A stretch of DNA of 64,000 nt from an uncultured Ruminococcus sp. GTDB lineage: Bacteria > Bacillota > Clostridia > Lachnospirales > Lachnospiraceae. Shown in pieces: positions 35,242-45,015 of this stretch (the stretch's first letter is position 1; each line of letters opens with the position of its first letter). The translations under genes were made by a program, and so were the position numbers. The notes beneath the pieces are model-generated. The model saw nothing but the letters and a program-made list of their open reading frames with translations, was not told the origin of the DNA and made no database searches. Where the stretch lies: positions 1-64,000 of the forward strand of contig CAKRLG010000003.1 in assembly GCA_934359255.1 (NCBI GenBank), written 5' to 3'.

Positions 35242-35427
35242 CCCGCACTTACCCGGTAAGGTCAGACAACCGCTGGCAACGCCAAGCTGAGCTAAGTCCT
35301 AAGAAGAACTATTATGCCAGTTCGCGGAGAGCCGCTCACTGTCAAGTTCTTCTAAGGACTGGATCTCATCTTGGCTAAGAGCGCCAGCAAAAGGCTGTCT
35401 GACCTTACCGGGTCAGTGTGGGCTTTC
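35237..35427. repeat. Long hairpin element, copy A
   Basis: 32-bp arms (35237-35268 and 35396-35427) pair with one mismatch and one wobble. Inside are CTGGC/GCCAG, GCCAAG/CTTGGC and a 16-bp AGTCCT..GAACT stem (35295-35310 with 35345-35360). Shares CTGGCAACG, CTAAG, GGCTGGAT-like and TAAG-GCGCC motifs with copies B and C. No T-run follows, so not a plain terminator. Confidence 0.75.
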
Positions 35428-35629
35428 TGAGTGTTGGCGGCGGGAAGGTGAGATGGGTTACCTGGTAGAAGCAACGATGTCCTGTATCTTTGAGCAGTTC
35501 TTTGTGATAAAGTGGGACAAGGAATCTGATGTGAAATCAGCACAAAATCAACGGAATCCTCAGAAAAATCAGCGAATTCAAAAAATTAAAAATCGGATTT
35601 TAGTGTAGGAAAGGAAAAGTAAAAAATAT

Positions 35630-37468
35630 ATGGATATGTATGAAGTATTGAAACGATATTTCGGTTATGATGGGTTTCGGAACGGGCAGGAGGATCTGAT
35701 CGGGGCAATTTTATCCGGGAGGGATGTTCTGGGAATTATGCCTACGGGGGCGGGGAAGTCGATTTGTTATCAGGTTCCGGCGTTGCTTTTGCCGGGGATT
35801 ACGGTTGTGATTTCACCGTTGATTTCTTTGATGAAGGATCAGGTGCGGGCGTTGAATGAGGCCGGGATTCATGCGGCGTATATTAACAGTTCGCTTACGG
35901 AAGGTCAGATTTATAAGGCGATGGAGTATGCGGCGCAGGGGCGGTATAAGATTATTTATGTGGCACCGGAGCGGTTGTTGACGCCGTTGTTTCTTGATTT
36001 TGCACAGCGGGTGCAGATCAGTATGGTGACGGTGGATGAGGCGCACTGTATTTCTCAGTGGGGGCAGGATTTCCGGCCGAGTTATCTGAATATTGTGGAG
36101 TTTGTGAATCAGCTGGCGGTGCGGCCGGTGGTGAGTGCGTTTACGGCGACGGCTACGGAGCAGGTGCGGGATGATATTTTGTGTGTGCTGGGTCTTCGGA
36201 ATCCGAAGGTGCTGGTGACGGGGTTTGACCGGGCGAATCTTTATTTTGAGGTGCGGACAGGGAATAAGAAGGCGGAGCTGCTGGATTATGTGAAGGAACA
36301 CCGGACGGAGAGCGGGATTGTTTACTGTGCGACCAGAAAGAATGTGGAAGAAGTATGCACGATGTTACAGATGGAAGATATCCCGGCGACCAGGTATCAT
36401 GCGGGGCTTTCTGCGGAAGAGAGAAAGAGAAATCAGGATCTTTTTATTTTTGATGAAAAGCCGGTGATGGTGGCGACGAATGCATTTGGCATGGGGATCG
36501 ATAAGTCGAATGTCCGGTATGTGGTGCATTATAATATGCCGCAGAGCATGGAAAATTATTATCAGGAAGCGGGACGAGCCGGGCGTGACGGGGAGCGGGC
36601 AGAATGTATCCTGTTGTATTCCCCACAGGATGTCCGGATCAATCAGTTTTTGTTAGAGGAAAAAGATCTGCGGGAGGATATGGACCGGGAAGAGGCGGAA
36701 GCTGTCCGGGAGCGGGATGCCCAACGTCTGCGGATGATGACGTTTTACAGTACGACAAAGGACTGTCTGCGTGTTTTTATCCTGAAATATTTCGGTGAGA
36801 AAGGTCCGAGGCGGTGTGAGAACTGTTCGAACTGCCTCCATGAGTATGTGGAGGAGGATGTGACGGAGATTTGCCGGGATATTATGGAATGTATCACGGA
36901 ACTGCCGAGAAATTACGGTGCCGGAACGATCGCGGCGGTTCTCCGGGGAAGTCAGAATGCGAAAGTAAAATCATATGGACTGGAAGATATGGAAAGTTAT
37001 GGAAAACAGAAACAGATTTCCGAGCCGCGCCTGAAGGAGATCATCGGGGAACTTCTGGCGCAGGGGTACCTGTGGGCGACACCTGACAAATATGCACTGA
37101 TTTATCTGGAAGAAAAGGGCGAGGATTTTCTGGAGGGGGATGAGAAGATCGTGATGAAATTCTCAAAACCAAAGGAGAAAAAGCCGAAAACGGAGGGCAG
37201 CGGGAAAAAGAGCCGAAAACGTGCCGGACTTACAGAAGATCTGGATGCGGCATCCTGGCAGTTATTTGAGCGGCTGCGTCAGCTTCGCCTGGCGATCGCC
37301 GGAGAGCAGAAAGTGCCACCGTATATTGTATTCAGTGATAAAACGTTGATTGACATGTGCGTGAAAAAACCCACCGACCGGGCTTCTATGCTGGAGGTGT
37401 CCGGTGTGGGCGAGGCGAAGTATGAAAAATATGGGGAGCGGTTCTTAGAGGAACTTGCTAAAGAATAA
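35630..37468 (+). CDS. recQ: ATP-dependent DNA helicase RecQ
   Basis: 612 residues. Helicase motifs PTGAGKSICYQ, DEAHCISQWG, SAFTATA and AGRAGRDG, then the RecQ zinc site (C..CENCSNC), winged helix and a C-terminal HRDC domain. Unwinds forked and structured DNA in repair. Upstream 35428-35629 shows no clear promoter. Confidence 0.95.
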   Translation: MDMYEVLKRYFGYDGFRNGQEDLIGAILSGRDVLGIMPTGAGKSICYQVPALLLPGITVVISPLISLMKDQVRALNEAGIHAAYINSSLTEGQIYKAMEYAAQGRYKIIYVAPERLLTPLFLDFAQRVQISMVTVDEAHCISQWGQDFRPSYLNIVEFVNQLAVRPVVSAFTATATEQVRDDILCVLGLRNPKVLVTGFDRANLYFEVRTGNKKAELLDYVKEHRTESGIVYCATRKNVEEVCTMLQMEDIPATRYHAGLSAEERKRNQDLFIFDEKPVMVATNAFGMGIDKSNVRYVVHYNMPQSMENYYQEAGRAGRDGERAECILLYSPQDVRINQFLLEEKDLREDMDREEAEAVRERDAQRLRMMTFYSTTKDCLRVFILKYFGEKGPRRCENCSNCLHEYVEEDVTEICRDIMECITELPRNYGAGTIAAVLRGSQNAKVKSYGLEDMESYGKQKQISEPRLKEIIGELLAQGYLWATPDKYALIYLEEKGEDFLEGDEKIVMKFSKPKEKKPKTEGSGKKSRKRAGLTEDLDAASWQLFERLRQLRLAIAGEQKVPPYIVFSDKTLIDMCVKKPTDRASMLEVSGVGEAKYEKYGERFLEELAKE

Positions 37469-37469
37469 T

Positions 37470-37535
37470 AAAAATACCAGTTGCCTGTCAGATAAGAGAA
37501 TTAAAAATCTGGCATGACAACTGGTATTTTTGCAT
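37470..37535. terminator. Bidirectional terminator
   Basis: AAAAATACCAGTTG pairs with CAACTGGTATTTTT, with an inner CAGAT/ATCTG stem, between convergent recQ and the sensor kinase. Confidence 0.88.
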
Positions 37536-38951
37536 TTATTTGCGTCCCTGCGCCTTCACCGGAAGCGTCACAGTGATCAGCAGAGAGTGTTCATCCGGCG
37601 TGGTCGCTGTGATTTTTCCTTTGTGGGTATTGACCACGGCAGCAGCGATGGAGAGTCCGAGACCGTAGCCGCCAGTCTGGGAGTTTCTGGATTTGTCAGT
37701 CCGGTAAAAGCGGTCGAACAGGTGTGGAAGCTGTTCGCGGTCGATGGATTCGGCGGTGTTGTAGACAGAAAGTTTCACGTTGTTTCCTGCTTTTTCGAGA
37801 CGAAGAGAAATCTTTCCTTCCGGGGTGGAGTATTTCATTGCGTTATCCAACAGGATCGATACCAGCTGTGTCAGTGATTTTTCGTCTCCGTACAGGGAAA
37901 TCATCGGCTGGATCGAAGTCTCAAAAGTCTTGTTTTGTGTGCGGGCGAGAGCCTGGAAAGACTGCACGGTTTCTTCTACCACATCCGAGAACGGGAAGTC
38001 GATCATCTGCAGCCGGGTGCGTTCTTCTTCCATGCGGGAGAGGGTGATCAGGTTGTTGGTCAGGGAAGTCAGGTGTTTTGTCTGTTCCTGAATATCTGCC
38101 AGCCATTCATTTTCTCCGTAATCCATTTCCAGGATCTCCGTATCTGCATTGATGATGGTCAATGGAGTTTTCAGTTCATGTCCCGCATCAGTGATAAACT
38201 GTTTCTGCTTTTCGTGGTTTTCGATAAACGGCTTGATGATATAACCGGACAGCAGAAATATCAGGATCAGTACGAGGATAATCCCGATCAGACACACACC
38301 CACGCTGGTAAAGATCAGTGTGTGGAAGGAGGAAAGGGTTCTCTGACAGTCCAGAAAGATCACACGGGTACTGGTGTCCGAGGTGACAGTAGTATACCGG
38401 TAGCTGTGGAGAAATCCTTTGGTTTTTCCGCTGGAAAAAATGGATGTTGCATAAGCGGTGGCAGTGTTGTCATCGACGGCGGCGATCATACCGGTATCGA
38501 CGGACAGGACAGAGGCATCGTCACTGTTGAGCAAGACGGAAAAATACCGGGATTCGAAGGGGAGTTCCGGGGAGTCTTTCGGGTTCCCGGAGGATTGTTT
38601 TGGCTCCGGGAGGTCGGACGGTTTTCCAATCTTCCCACTGTTTTTGAGATTGCCGGGGTCTTTATCTGCGGACGGATCGGATGCCGAAGAAGCAGAACCG
38701 GCATCCTGGCTGGATGGATCCGGTTGAGAGGAATCCTTTGCGTCAGGCGATTTACCTGCGTGATCTGGTTCGTCATTTTTTGGTTCCGGAAATGTTCCAT
38801 CATTATCTGCCAGAATGGACAGGGTATGATCTGCATCCGAGACCATTTTCTGATAGTTCAGGAGCCCGACAAATCCAAAGATACAAAAAAGAACAATACA
38901 CAGCGATACCATAGATACCGCGATCAGCTTTTTTCGTAATTTTCGAATCAT
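37536..38951 (-). CDS. Sensor histidine kinase
   Basis: 471 residues. Helix at about 10-31, an outer domain with a long low-complexity D/P/S/K-rich insert (about 50-120), second helix at about 215-240, then HisKA (DAGHELKTPLT) and HATPase domains (N box LDNAMKYS, GYGLGLSIA). Start overlaps the response regulator stop as ATGA. Signal unknown. Confidence 0.92.
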   Translation of the reverse strand: MIRKLRKKLIAVSMVSLCIVLFCIFGFVGLLNYQKMVSDADHTLSILADNDGTFPEPKNDEPDHAGKSPDAKDSSQPDPSSQDAGSASSASDPSADKDPGNLKNSGKIGKPSDLPEPKQSSGNPKDSPELPFESRYFSVLLNSDDASVLSVDTGMIAAVDDNTATAYATSIFSSGKTKGFLHSYRYTTVTSDTSTRVIFLDCQRTLSSFHTLIFTSVGVCLIGIILVLILIFLLSGYIIKPFIENHEKQKQFITDAGHELKTPLTIINADTEILEMDYGENEWLADIQEQTKHLTSLTNNLITLSRMEEERTRLQMIDFPFSDVVEETVQSFQALARTQNKTFETSIQPMISLYGDEKSLTQLVSILLDNAMKYSTPEGKISLRLEKAGNNVKLSVYNTAESIDREQLPHLFDRFYRTDKSRNSQTGGYGLGLSIAAAVVNTHKGKITATTPDEHSLLITVTLPVKAQGRK

Positions 38952-39622
38952 GCTTTTTCCTCCAGAAAATATCCTGCATTTCGGACGGCTCTGATCTGAA
39001 TCGTGGCATCCAGCGCATCCAGTTTTTTACGAAGATAGGAAATATATACCCACACCACATTGATCTCCACATCGCTGTCATATCCCCAGATTTTTTCCAG
39101 AAACCGCTGGGTCGGGATCAGATGGGTGGGATTGGCGATCAGCAGTTCCATCATCTGGAATTCACGGTTTGCCAGTTTAAAGGAACCGGAGGATGAAGAA
39201 AGTTCATAAGTCGCGCAGTCCAGAGTGATATTGCCGTAGGTGATCTGGGAGCTGACTCCGGTGTTCTGGATCCGGGTGATGGCGCGGATGCGAGCAAGAA
39301 GTTCTTTCGCATCGAATGGTTTGGTCAGATAGTCGTTGGCACCACTGTCAAGCCCCAGAACTTTATCATCAATTTCCGATTTGGCGGACAGGATCAGCAC
39401 CGGGATCGAGTTGCCGCGGGCACGAAGCGTCTTTAAGACGGTAATGCCGTCCATTTTCGGCATCATCACATCGAGGATCAGCCCATCGTAGTTTGTGGCT
39501 TCCAGATATTCGAGAGCGGCTTCCCCGTCATAAACCGTATCCACAGAATAATTGTTCCGGGTCAGAATGGCAGCCAGCGCACGGGACAGGGATCTTTCAT
39601 CTTCTGCTATCAGTAATCGCAT
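38948..39622 (-). CDS. OmpR/PhoB-family response regulator
   Basis: 224 residues: receiver domain (MRLLIAEDE, phospho-acceptor in DGLILDVMMP) and C-terminal winged helix. Start chosen at MRLLIAEDE with GGAGGTA upstream rather than the longer frame. Pairs with the sensor kinase. Confidence 0.93.
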   Translation of the reverse strand: MRLLIAEDERSLSRALAAILTRNNYSVDTVYDGEAALEYLEATNYDGLILDVMMPKMDGITVLKTLRARGNSIPVLILSAKSEIDDKVLGLDSGANDYLTKPFDAKELLARIRAITRIQNTGVSSQITYGNITLDCATYELSSSSGSFKLANREFQMMELLIANPTHLIPTQRFLEKIWGYDSDVEINVVWVYISYLRKKLDALDATIQIRAVRNAGYFLEEKA

Positions 39623-39731
39623 AAAAAACATACCTCCAGTTACCATTGGTTTTTCTGAATTCAGTATGGCAAAAAAAGGGAGAAAAATCAAATGAAAATT
39701 CTGTGTGCGATGGGTAAAGAAATCCGGCGAC

Positions 39732-39791
39732 GTTACAGTTCACTGGTAATATCCCGCGGAGTGCGTTACCGGGCACGGAGTGAACAGTAAC
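39732..39791. repeat. Palindromic repeat
   Basis: GTTACAGTTCACT (39732-39744) pairs with AGTGAACAGTAAC (39779-39791) with one mismatch; inner GGTAA/TTACC. Related in sequence to the GTAACTGT family. Confidence 0.7.
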
Positions 39792-39880
39792 CGGCTGATA
39801 TCATCCTGTAACAACAGGTTGACCATACAGAAAGAATACATTATACTTGCAGATAGAGGAAAAAGGAAGGAACGACACTT

Positions 39881-40837
39881 ATGAATTATATTGTCTTTGA
39901 TCTGGAGTGGAATCAGTGTCCTTACGGAAAAGGCCAGGAAAATGAAAGAATTCCCTTTGAGATTATTGAGATCGGAGCAGTAAAACTGAACAGTGAGCGA
40001 CAGATCATAGACCAGTACCAGGTACTGATACAGCCGCGGGTATATAAAAAGCTTCATCACCGCACCAGAGAGATCATTCAGATGGATATGAAACTGCTGG
40101 AGAGGGAGGGGATTCCTTTTTACCGTGCCGTCAAAGAATTTTTAAAATGGTGCGGGGAGGACGCCCTTTTTTGCAGCTGGGGTAATTCCGATCTTCTGGA
40201 ACTGCAGCGAAATATGAAATACTACGGCATCCTGCAGCTTTTAAAAGGACCGATCCGTTATCTGGATGTGCAGAAGCTATTCAGCATTGACAGGGAGGAC
40301 GGGGACAGCAGAAGGTCACTGGAATATGCCGTGGATGCGCTGGCAATCGAAAAACAGCAGGGATTTCACCGGGCACTGGCGGATTCCTGGTATACGGCAA
40401 AGGTTCTGATGCAGCTTCGAAGCGAGATCGTGGACACGTTTTATTCTATTGACTGCTATCAGAATCCGAAACGAAAGGAAGAAGAGATCAAAGTCTTTTA
40501 TCCGGGATATGAAAAATTCATTTCCCGGGAATTTGACTCCAAAGAAGAAGCCATGGCGGATAAAGAGATCACCAGCAGCCGCTGTCATCTGTGCAGAAAA
40601 AATATCCGTAAAAAGATCCGGTGGTTCGCGGCTGGACAGAAGAATTATTACTGTCTGGCCTACTGCCCGGTGCATGGCTGGATGAAGGGCAAGATCCGGA
40701 TGAAGAAGACGGAACAGGGCAGAGTCTTTGCGGTAAAGACCATGAAATATACCACGGAAGAGGAAGCCATGGAGATACGGACCAAAAAAGAAGAAATCAA
40801 AAGAAAAAGACGGGCCCGTAAGAAAGGAGAAAAATAA
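39881..40837 (+). CDS. DEDDh 3'-5' exonuclease family protein
   Basis: 318 residues. N-terminal RNase T/DnaQ-like domain with FDLEWN, later HRALADSWYT carrying the DEDDh acidic residues and histidine. The C-terminal third has a CHLCRK and YCPVHGW region that may bind zinc, and a very basic tail. Substrate unknown; resembles KapD-like inhibitors/exonucleases of Firmicutes. Confidence 0.85.
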   Translation: MNYIVFDLEWNQCPYGKGQENERIPFEIIEIGAVKLNSERQIIDQYQVLIQPRVYKKLHHRTREIIQMDMKLLEREGIPFYRAVKEFLKWCGEDALFCSWGNSDLLELQRNMKYYGILQLLKGPIRYLDVQKLFSIDREDGDSRRSLEYAVDALAIEKQQGFHRALADSWYTAKVLMQLRSEIVDTFYSIDCYQNPKRKEEEIKVFYPGYEKFISREFDSKEEAMADKEITSSRCHLCRKNIRKKIRWFAAGQKNYYCLAYCPVHGWMKGKIRMKKTEQGRVFAVKTMKYTTEEEAMEIRTKKEEIKRKRRARKKGEK

Positions 40838-40838
40838 A

Positions 40839-41228
40839 ATGTTAGTACAAGGAATTCATCATGTATGTATCCGATGCGAAAAATCGGAGATCGAAAAAGT
40901 AAAAGAATTTTATCAGGGAGTGCTGAGCATGCCTGTGATCCGTTCCTGGGGAGAGCCGGAACTGGCAGGCTTCATGTTTGATACAGGCGCAGGACTTGTG
41001 GAAGTATTTACCGATGCCGAGGGACAGCTGCCACAGGGAAGCATCCGGCATTTTGCATTGAAGACGGATGATGTGGATGGATGCGTGAAGGCAGTCCGTG
41101 AGGCAGGATATCCGATCACTGTAGAGCCAAAAGACGTTGTGATCCCGTCACAGCCGGAATTTCCGGTTCGTGTGGCTTTCTGTAACGGTCCGGTGGGAGA
41201 AGAGATCGAGTTCTTTCAGGAGAAATAA
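40839..41228 (+). CDS. VOC (glyoxalase/bleomycin resistance) family protein
   Basis: 129 residues with two beta-alpha-beta-beta-beta modules (GIHHVCIRC, IRHFALKTDDVDG, GPVGEEIEFF). Small-molecule enzyme of unknown substrate, one base after the exonuclease stop. Confidence 0.85.
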   Translation: MLVQGIHHVCIRCEKSEIEKVKEFYQGVLSMPVIRSWGEPELAGFMFDTGAGLVEVFTDAEGQLPQGSIRHFALKTDDVDGCVKAVREAGYPITVEPKDVVIPSQPEFPVRVAFCNGPVGEEIEFFQEK

Positions 41229-41280
41229 ACCAGAATACAATTAGAGATAATAAAAATAGTTTACATAATATTAAGAATGA

Positions 41281-41336
41281 AAATTCTCGGACAGAAGAGA
41301 AACCTGAAAAAGGAAGATCTGTCCGGGAATTTTTTA
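41281..41336 (+). terminator. Terminator after the VOC gene
   Basis: AATTCTCGGACAGA pairs with TCTGTCCGGGAATT, then T. The rest of 41229-41555 is a short spacer and the etfB promoter. Confidence 0.85.
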
Positions 41337-41473
41337 TTTTGCAGAAAAGTACTTTTACGTAAAGAAAAAATGCGTCAGGCAGATGCGGATATCTGCCGGG
41401 GTGATTTATGGCTATTAAAAAAGCAAAATAAGATTCTATTTGTGCGAAGTCTGTGCAAATTGCCATAAAAACC

Positions 41474-41502
41474 TCGACAATTCAACCGTATAATGTTATA
41501 AT
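41474..41502 (+). promoter_or_regulatory. etfB operon promoter
   Basis: -35 TCGACA (41474-41479), 17-bp spacer, -10 TATAAT (41497-41502); a second TATAAT lies at 41489-41494. Confidence 0.7.
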
Positions 41503-41555
41503 GATACAACCGTTTAAAGCGTTGAAGCGAGAAAGCAAAGAAAGAAGTAAAAAGT

Positions 41556-42344
41556 ATGAAAATCGTAGTATGTATGAAACAGGTACCGGCCAGTTCTAAA
41601 GTAGATATTGATCCGGAAACCGGTGCCATGAAGAGAATGTCCGGGGAGACCAGGACGAATCCGTACGATCTGTTTGCGCTGGAGACAGCTCTTCAGATCC
41701 GTGAAAAAGTGGGAGGAACCGTAACGGTACTGACGATGGGGCCTCCGCAGGCAGAGGAAATGATGCGCGATGCCTATACGATGGGTGCTGACGATGCGGT
41801 GATTCTCTCTGACAGAAAATTTGCAGGAGCCGATGTGCTTGCCACCTCTTATGCGCTGGCACAGGGGATCCAGGTCATCGGCGGCGCGGATCTGATCATC
41901 TGCGGAAGACAGACCACTGACGGTGATACCGCCCAGGTAGGACCGGCGATCGCAGAGCATCTGACCATCCCGCATGCCGCATGGGTGGCAGAGATCGTGG
42001 ATGTGAATGAGAAAGCCATTCAGGTCCGTCAGGATCTGGTCAGTGTATCCCAGACCTCCGAGATCCCGTATCCGTGTCTTCTGACGATCGACAAAGATAC
42101 CTGTGTACCGCGTCTGCCGTCCTATCTGTTAAAGAAAGCAACCGCAGACCGTCCGATCCGTATCCTGAGCTTTGAGAATATGCCGGATCAGGATCTGAGC
42201 CGATATGGTCTGGTAGGATCTCCTACCTCTGTAGAGCGTATGTTTGCACCGCCGGAGGGAGAAAAACAGGTTTACCTGGAAGGCAGTGCGAAGGAAAAAG
42301 CAGAGGAACTTTTTTCCATCTTAACCGGAAAGAAGATCATATAG
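41556..42344 (+). CDS. etfB: Electron transfer flavoprotein beta subunit
   Basis: 262 residues with MKIVVCMKQVP, the AMP/FAD-binding GRQTTDGDTAQ and a typical C terminus. Forms a heterodimer with the next gene. In Acetobacterium the same order (EtfB, ferredoxin-fused EtfA, FAD-dehydrogenase) is the electron-bifurcating lactate dehydrogenase LctBCD. Confidence 0.93.
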   Translation: MKIVVCMKQVPASSKVDIDPETGAMKRMSGETRTNPYDLFALETALQIREKVGGTVTVLTMGPPQAEEMMRDAYTMGADDAVILSDRKFAGADVLATSYALAQGIQVIGGADLIICGRQTTDGDTAQVGPAIAEHLTIPHAAWVAEIVDVNEKAIQVRQDLVSVSQTSEIPYPCLLTIDKDTCVPRLPSYLLKKATADRPIRILSFENMPDQDLSRYGLVGSPTSVERMFAPPEGEKQVYLEGSAKEKAEELFSILTGKKII

Positions 42345-42359
42345 GAGGAACAGATACAT

Positions 42360-43550
42360 ATGGAATTTATGAAATTTGATGCAGACAAATGCAGCCTCTG
42401 CGGAATCTGCGTGGAAAAATGTCCCTTTGGTGCGCTGACCATAGAGGGAGCAGGAATCGTAGTCAGCGAAAGCTGCCGTATGTGTGGTCTCTGTGTGAGA
42501 AACTGTCCGGAGAAAGCCATACAGTTTGAGCAGAAGGCAAAAGCATTTAACAAAGATGACTGGAAAAACTTTCTGATCTATGTGGAACAGGAGCGTGGAG
42601 AGATCCACCCGGTGACCTACGAGCTTGTGGGAGAAGCCAGAAAGATGGCAGGAAAAGTCGGTTACGAAGTCAACTGTGTGATCGTAGGAGGCGAAGGAAC
42701 GAAGGAAAATGCCAAAAAGCTGCTTCCTTACGGTGTGGATCATGTGTATGTGTACGAAGATCCGGGATTTGAAGGATTTCGTGCAGACTGCTATGCAGAC
42801 GCAGTGGCAGACTGTATCGCGGCAAATAAACCGAGTTCTGTACTGATCGGAGCAACCGCACTGGGACGGTCTCTGGCACCGCGGCTCTCGACCCGTTTTC
42901 ATACCGGTCTGACCGCAGACTGTACCACACTGGATATCAAACCGAATACCGATATGATTCAGGTACGTCCTGCCTTTGGCGGCAATATCATGGCGCAGAT
43001 CGGCATCACAAAGTCCAGACCACAGTTTGCAACCGTACGCTATAAAGTCATGGATAAAGCCGAAGTGGTAGCCAACCCGCACGGCGAAGTGGTTGTCTGT
43101 CCGGTCAATGAAAAGATGGCAGAATCGAGGATTAAGATCCTTTCTTCTGAGGTGATCGATAAAGTCAAGAGTCTGGAAGAAGAGGATGTGCTGGTGGTAG
43201 CAGGCCGTGGCGTGCGAAATGAAAAAGATGTGGAAATGTGCCGGGAACTGGCAGAGGCACTTGGCGGTCAGCTGGCATTTACCCGTCCGATGGTGGAAAA
43301 CGGATTTGGCGATACGGCACATCAGATCGGTCTGTCCGGCCGTACCGTGCGTCCGAAACTGATCATCACCTGCGGGGTGTCCGGAGCGATCCAGTTCACC
43401 TCCTGTATGAACGGATCGGAATGTATCGTAGCCATCAATACAGATCCGAACGCACAGATTTTCGGTGTGGCAGATTACTGTATCGTAGATGATTTATACC
43501 AGGTTGTCCCGGAACTGACAGCATTGGCAAAAAAACAGAAGGAGGAATAA
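42360..43550 (+). CDS. etfA: Electron transfer flavoprotein alpha subunit with ferredoxin domain
   Basis: 396 residues. Residues 1-60 bind two [4Fe-4S] clusters (CSLCGICVEKC, CRMCGLCVRNC), followed by the EtfA domain with the FAD signature near the C terminus (GVSGAIQFTSCMNGS). The ferredoxin extension is diagnostic of bifurcating LctC-type EtfA. Confidence 0.93.
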   Translation: MEFMKFDADKCSLCGICVEKCPFGALTIEGAGIVVSESCRMCGLCVRNCPEKAIQFEQKAKAFNKDDWKNFLIYVEQERGEIHPVTYELVGEARKMAGKVGYEVNCVIVGGEGTKENAKKLLPYGVDHVYVYEDPGFEGFRADCYADAVADCIAANKPSSVLIGATALGRSLAPRLSTRFHTGLTADCTTLDIKPNTDMIQVRPAFGGNIMAQIGITKSRPQFATVRYKVMDKAEVVANPHGEVVVCPVNEKMAESRIKILSSEVIDKVKSLEEEDVLVVAGRGVRNEKDVEMCRELAEALGGQLAFTRPMVENGFGDTAHQIGLSGRTVRPKLIITCGVSGAIQFTSCMNGSECIVAINTDPNAQIFGVADYCIVDDLYQVVPELTALAKKQKEE

Positions 43551-43553
43551 GTC

Positions 43554-44972
43554 GTGGCATACCCTTATAAGAAAATGACTTCCCAGGATTGTGACTATAT
43601 CCGTTCTGTCACCGCTCCTGACCGTGTATGGGTGGGAGAGGAGATCGCCAGCGAATATTATCGGGATGAGATGCCGGAGTACGGTGTGTATCAGCCGGAT
43701 CTGTACGTGGAAGTTGTAAATAAAGAAGAAGTATCAGCCATTATGGCATATGCGTACAAAGAAAATATCCCGGTGGTCTGTCGTGGAGCGGGAACCGGCC
43801 TGGCAGGAGGAGCTACCTGCAAATATGGCGGTATTATGTTATCCATCATGCGGATGAACAAGATTTTTCCGATCGACCGGAAGAATCAGACGATCACCGC
43901 CCAGCCGGGTGCACTGTTGATTGATATTCAGGCAGCAGCCGCAGCAGGCGGACTGTTCTATCCGCCGGATCCGGGGGAAAAGACTGCATCCATCGGCGGT
44001 AACGTTATCACAAATGCCGGTGGTATGAAAGCGGTCCGTTATGGATTGACGAGGGATTTTGTCCGCTGTATCGAGGCAGTTATGCCGGATGGATCGATCA
44101 TGAATTTTTCATCCAATGTTGTGAAAAATACGACCGGATATGATGTGAAAGACCTGATCATCGGTTCCGAGGGAACCCTTTGTATCCTGACGGAAGTGAC
44201 ATTAAAACTGCTTCCGGCACCGACCTGCACCTGTACGCTGGTTATGCCGTTTAAGAGCCTCGAAGAGTGTGCGGACATGGTTCCGAAGGTACTGGAACTG
44301 CCGTTTGTACCTACAGCGATCGAATTCCTTGAGAGAGAACTGATCGATATCGTAGAGCGGAACCTGAACAAGATGTTTCCGGTGAAAGAGGGCGAAGCGG
44401 TGCTGATCGTGATGTACGACGCTTCGAGCAAACAGGAACTTGACAGTGCGGTGGAAGCTGCGGCAGAAGCAGCACTGGCCAACGGAGCTCTGGATTGCGC
44501 GATCGCCGGAACACCGGAACGCGCCGGAGCGGTATGGAGCGTGCGTGGCGGTATCCTGGAAGGCATGAAAGCGGATTCTGTAGCACAGGAAGAGTGTGAT
44601 GTGGTTGTTCCGAGAGCAAGAATCGCAGAGTATGTAAAGGCGGCGAAAAAGATCGCAAGTGCCCATGGCATTCGTGTAGAGCCGTGTGGTCACTGTGGAG
44701 ACGGAAACATCCATACTGAGATGCTTCGAGGACCGGAGATGAGTGATGAAGAGTGGAAGGCAGCAACCCACGCCAGTCTGACAGAACTGTACGCACTGTC
44801 CAAAGAGCTGGGCGGACAGTTATCCGGAGAGCATGGTATCGGAAACGGCCGTCTGGAATTCCTGGAAGAGTTCGTGGGACCGCGGATGATCCAGCTGTAC
44901 AAATCCATCAAGCTGGCATTTGACGATAAGCTGATCCTCAATCCGGGTAAAGTGATTGAGTTTAATAAATAA
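43554..44972 (+). CDS. FAD-linked (D-lactate/2-hydroxyacid) dehydrogenase, GlcD/LctD-like
   Basis: 472 residues with the PCMH-type FAD domain (CRGAGTGLAGGA, PGEKTASIGGNV) and the C-terminal substrate cap (EPCGHCGDGNIHTEM, LSGEHGIG). With the two Etf subunits it should oxidise lactate or a similar hydroxyacid while reducing NAD at ferredoxin's expense. Substrate inferred from operon order. Confidence 0.88.
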   Translation: MAYPYKKMTSQDCDYIRSVTAPDRVWVGEEIASEYYRDEMPEYGVYQPDLYVEVVNKEEVSAIMAYAYKENIPVVCRGAGTGLAGGATCKYGGIMLSIMRMNKIFPIDRKNQTITAQPGALLIDIQAAAAAGGLFYPPDPGEKTASIGGNVITNAGGMKAVRYGLTRDFVRCIEAVMPDGSIMNFSSNVVKNTTGYDVKDLIIGSEGTLCILTEVTLKLLPAPTCTCTLVMPFKSLEECADMVPKVLELPFVPTAIEFLERELIDIVERNLNKMFPVKEGEAVLIVMYDASSKQELDSAVEAAAEAALANGALDCAIAGTPERAGAVWSVRGGILEGMKADSVAQEECDVVVPRARIAEYVKAAKKIASAHGIRVEPCGHCGDGNIHTEMLRGPEMSDEEWKAATHASLTELYALSKELGGQLSGEHGIGNGRLEFLEEFVGPRMIQLYKSIKLAFDDKLILNPGKVIEFNK

Positions 44973-45015
44973 TCAGAAATATTCCGAAAATAAAGGAAAT
45001 CGGGGGAAAGAAAGT

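Noticed and set aside
37935..38939. 334-codon plus-strand frame opposite the sensor kinase
   Set aside because: No domain or ribosome site; the kinase motifs on the minus strand are complete.
42321..43322. 333-codon minus-strand frame opposite etfA
   Set aside because: Shadow frame; etfA has clear motifs and a ribosome site on the other strand.
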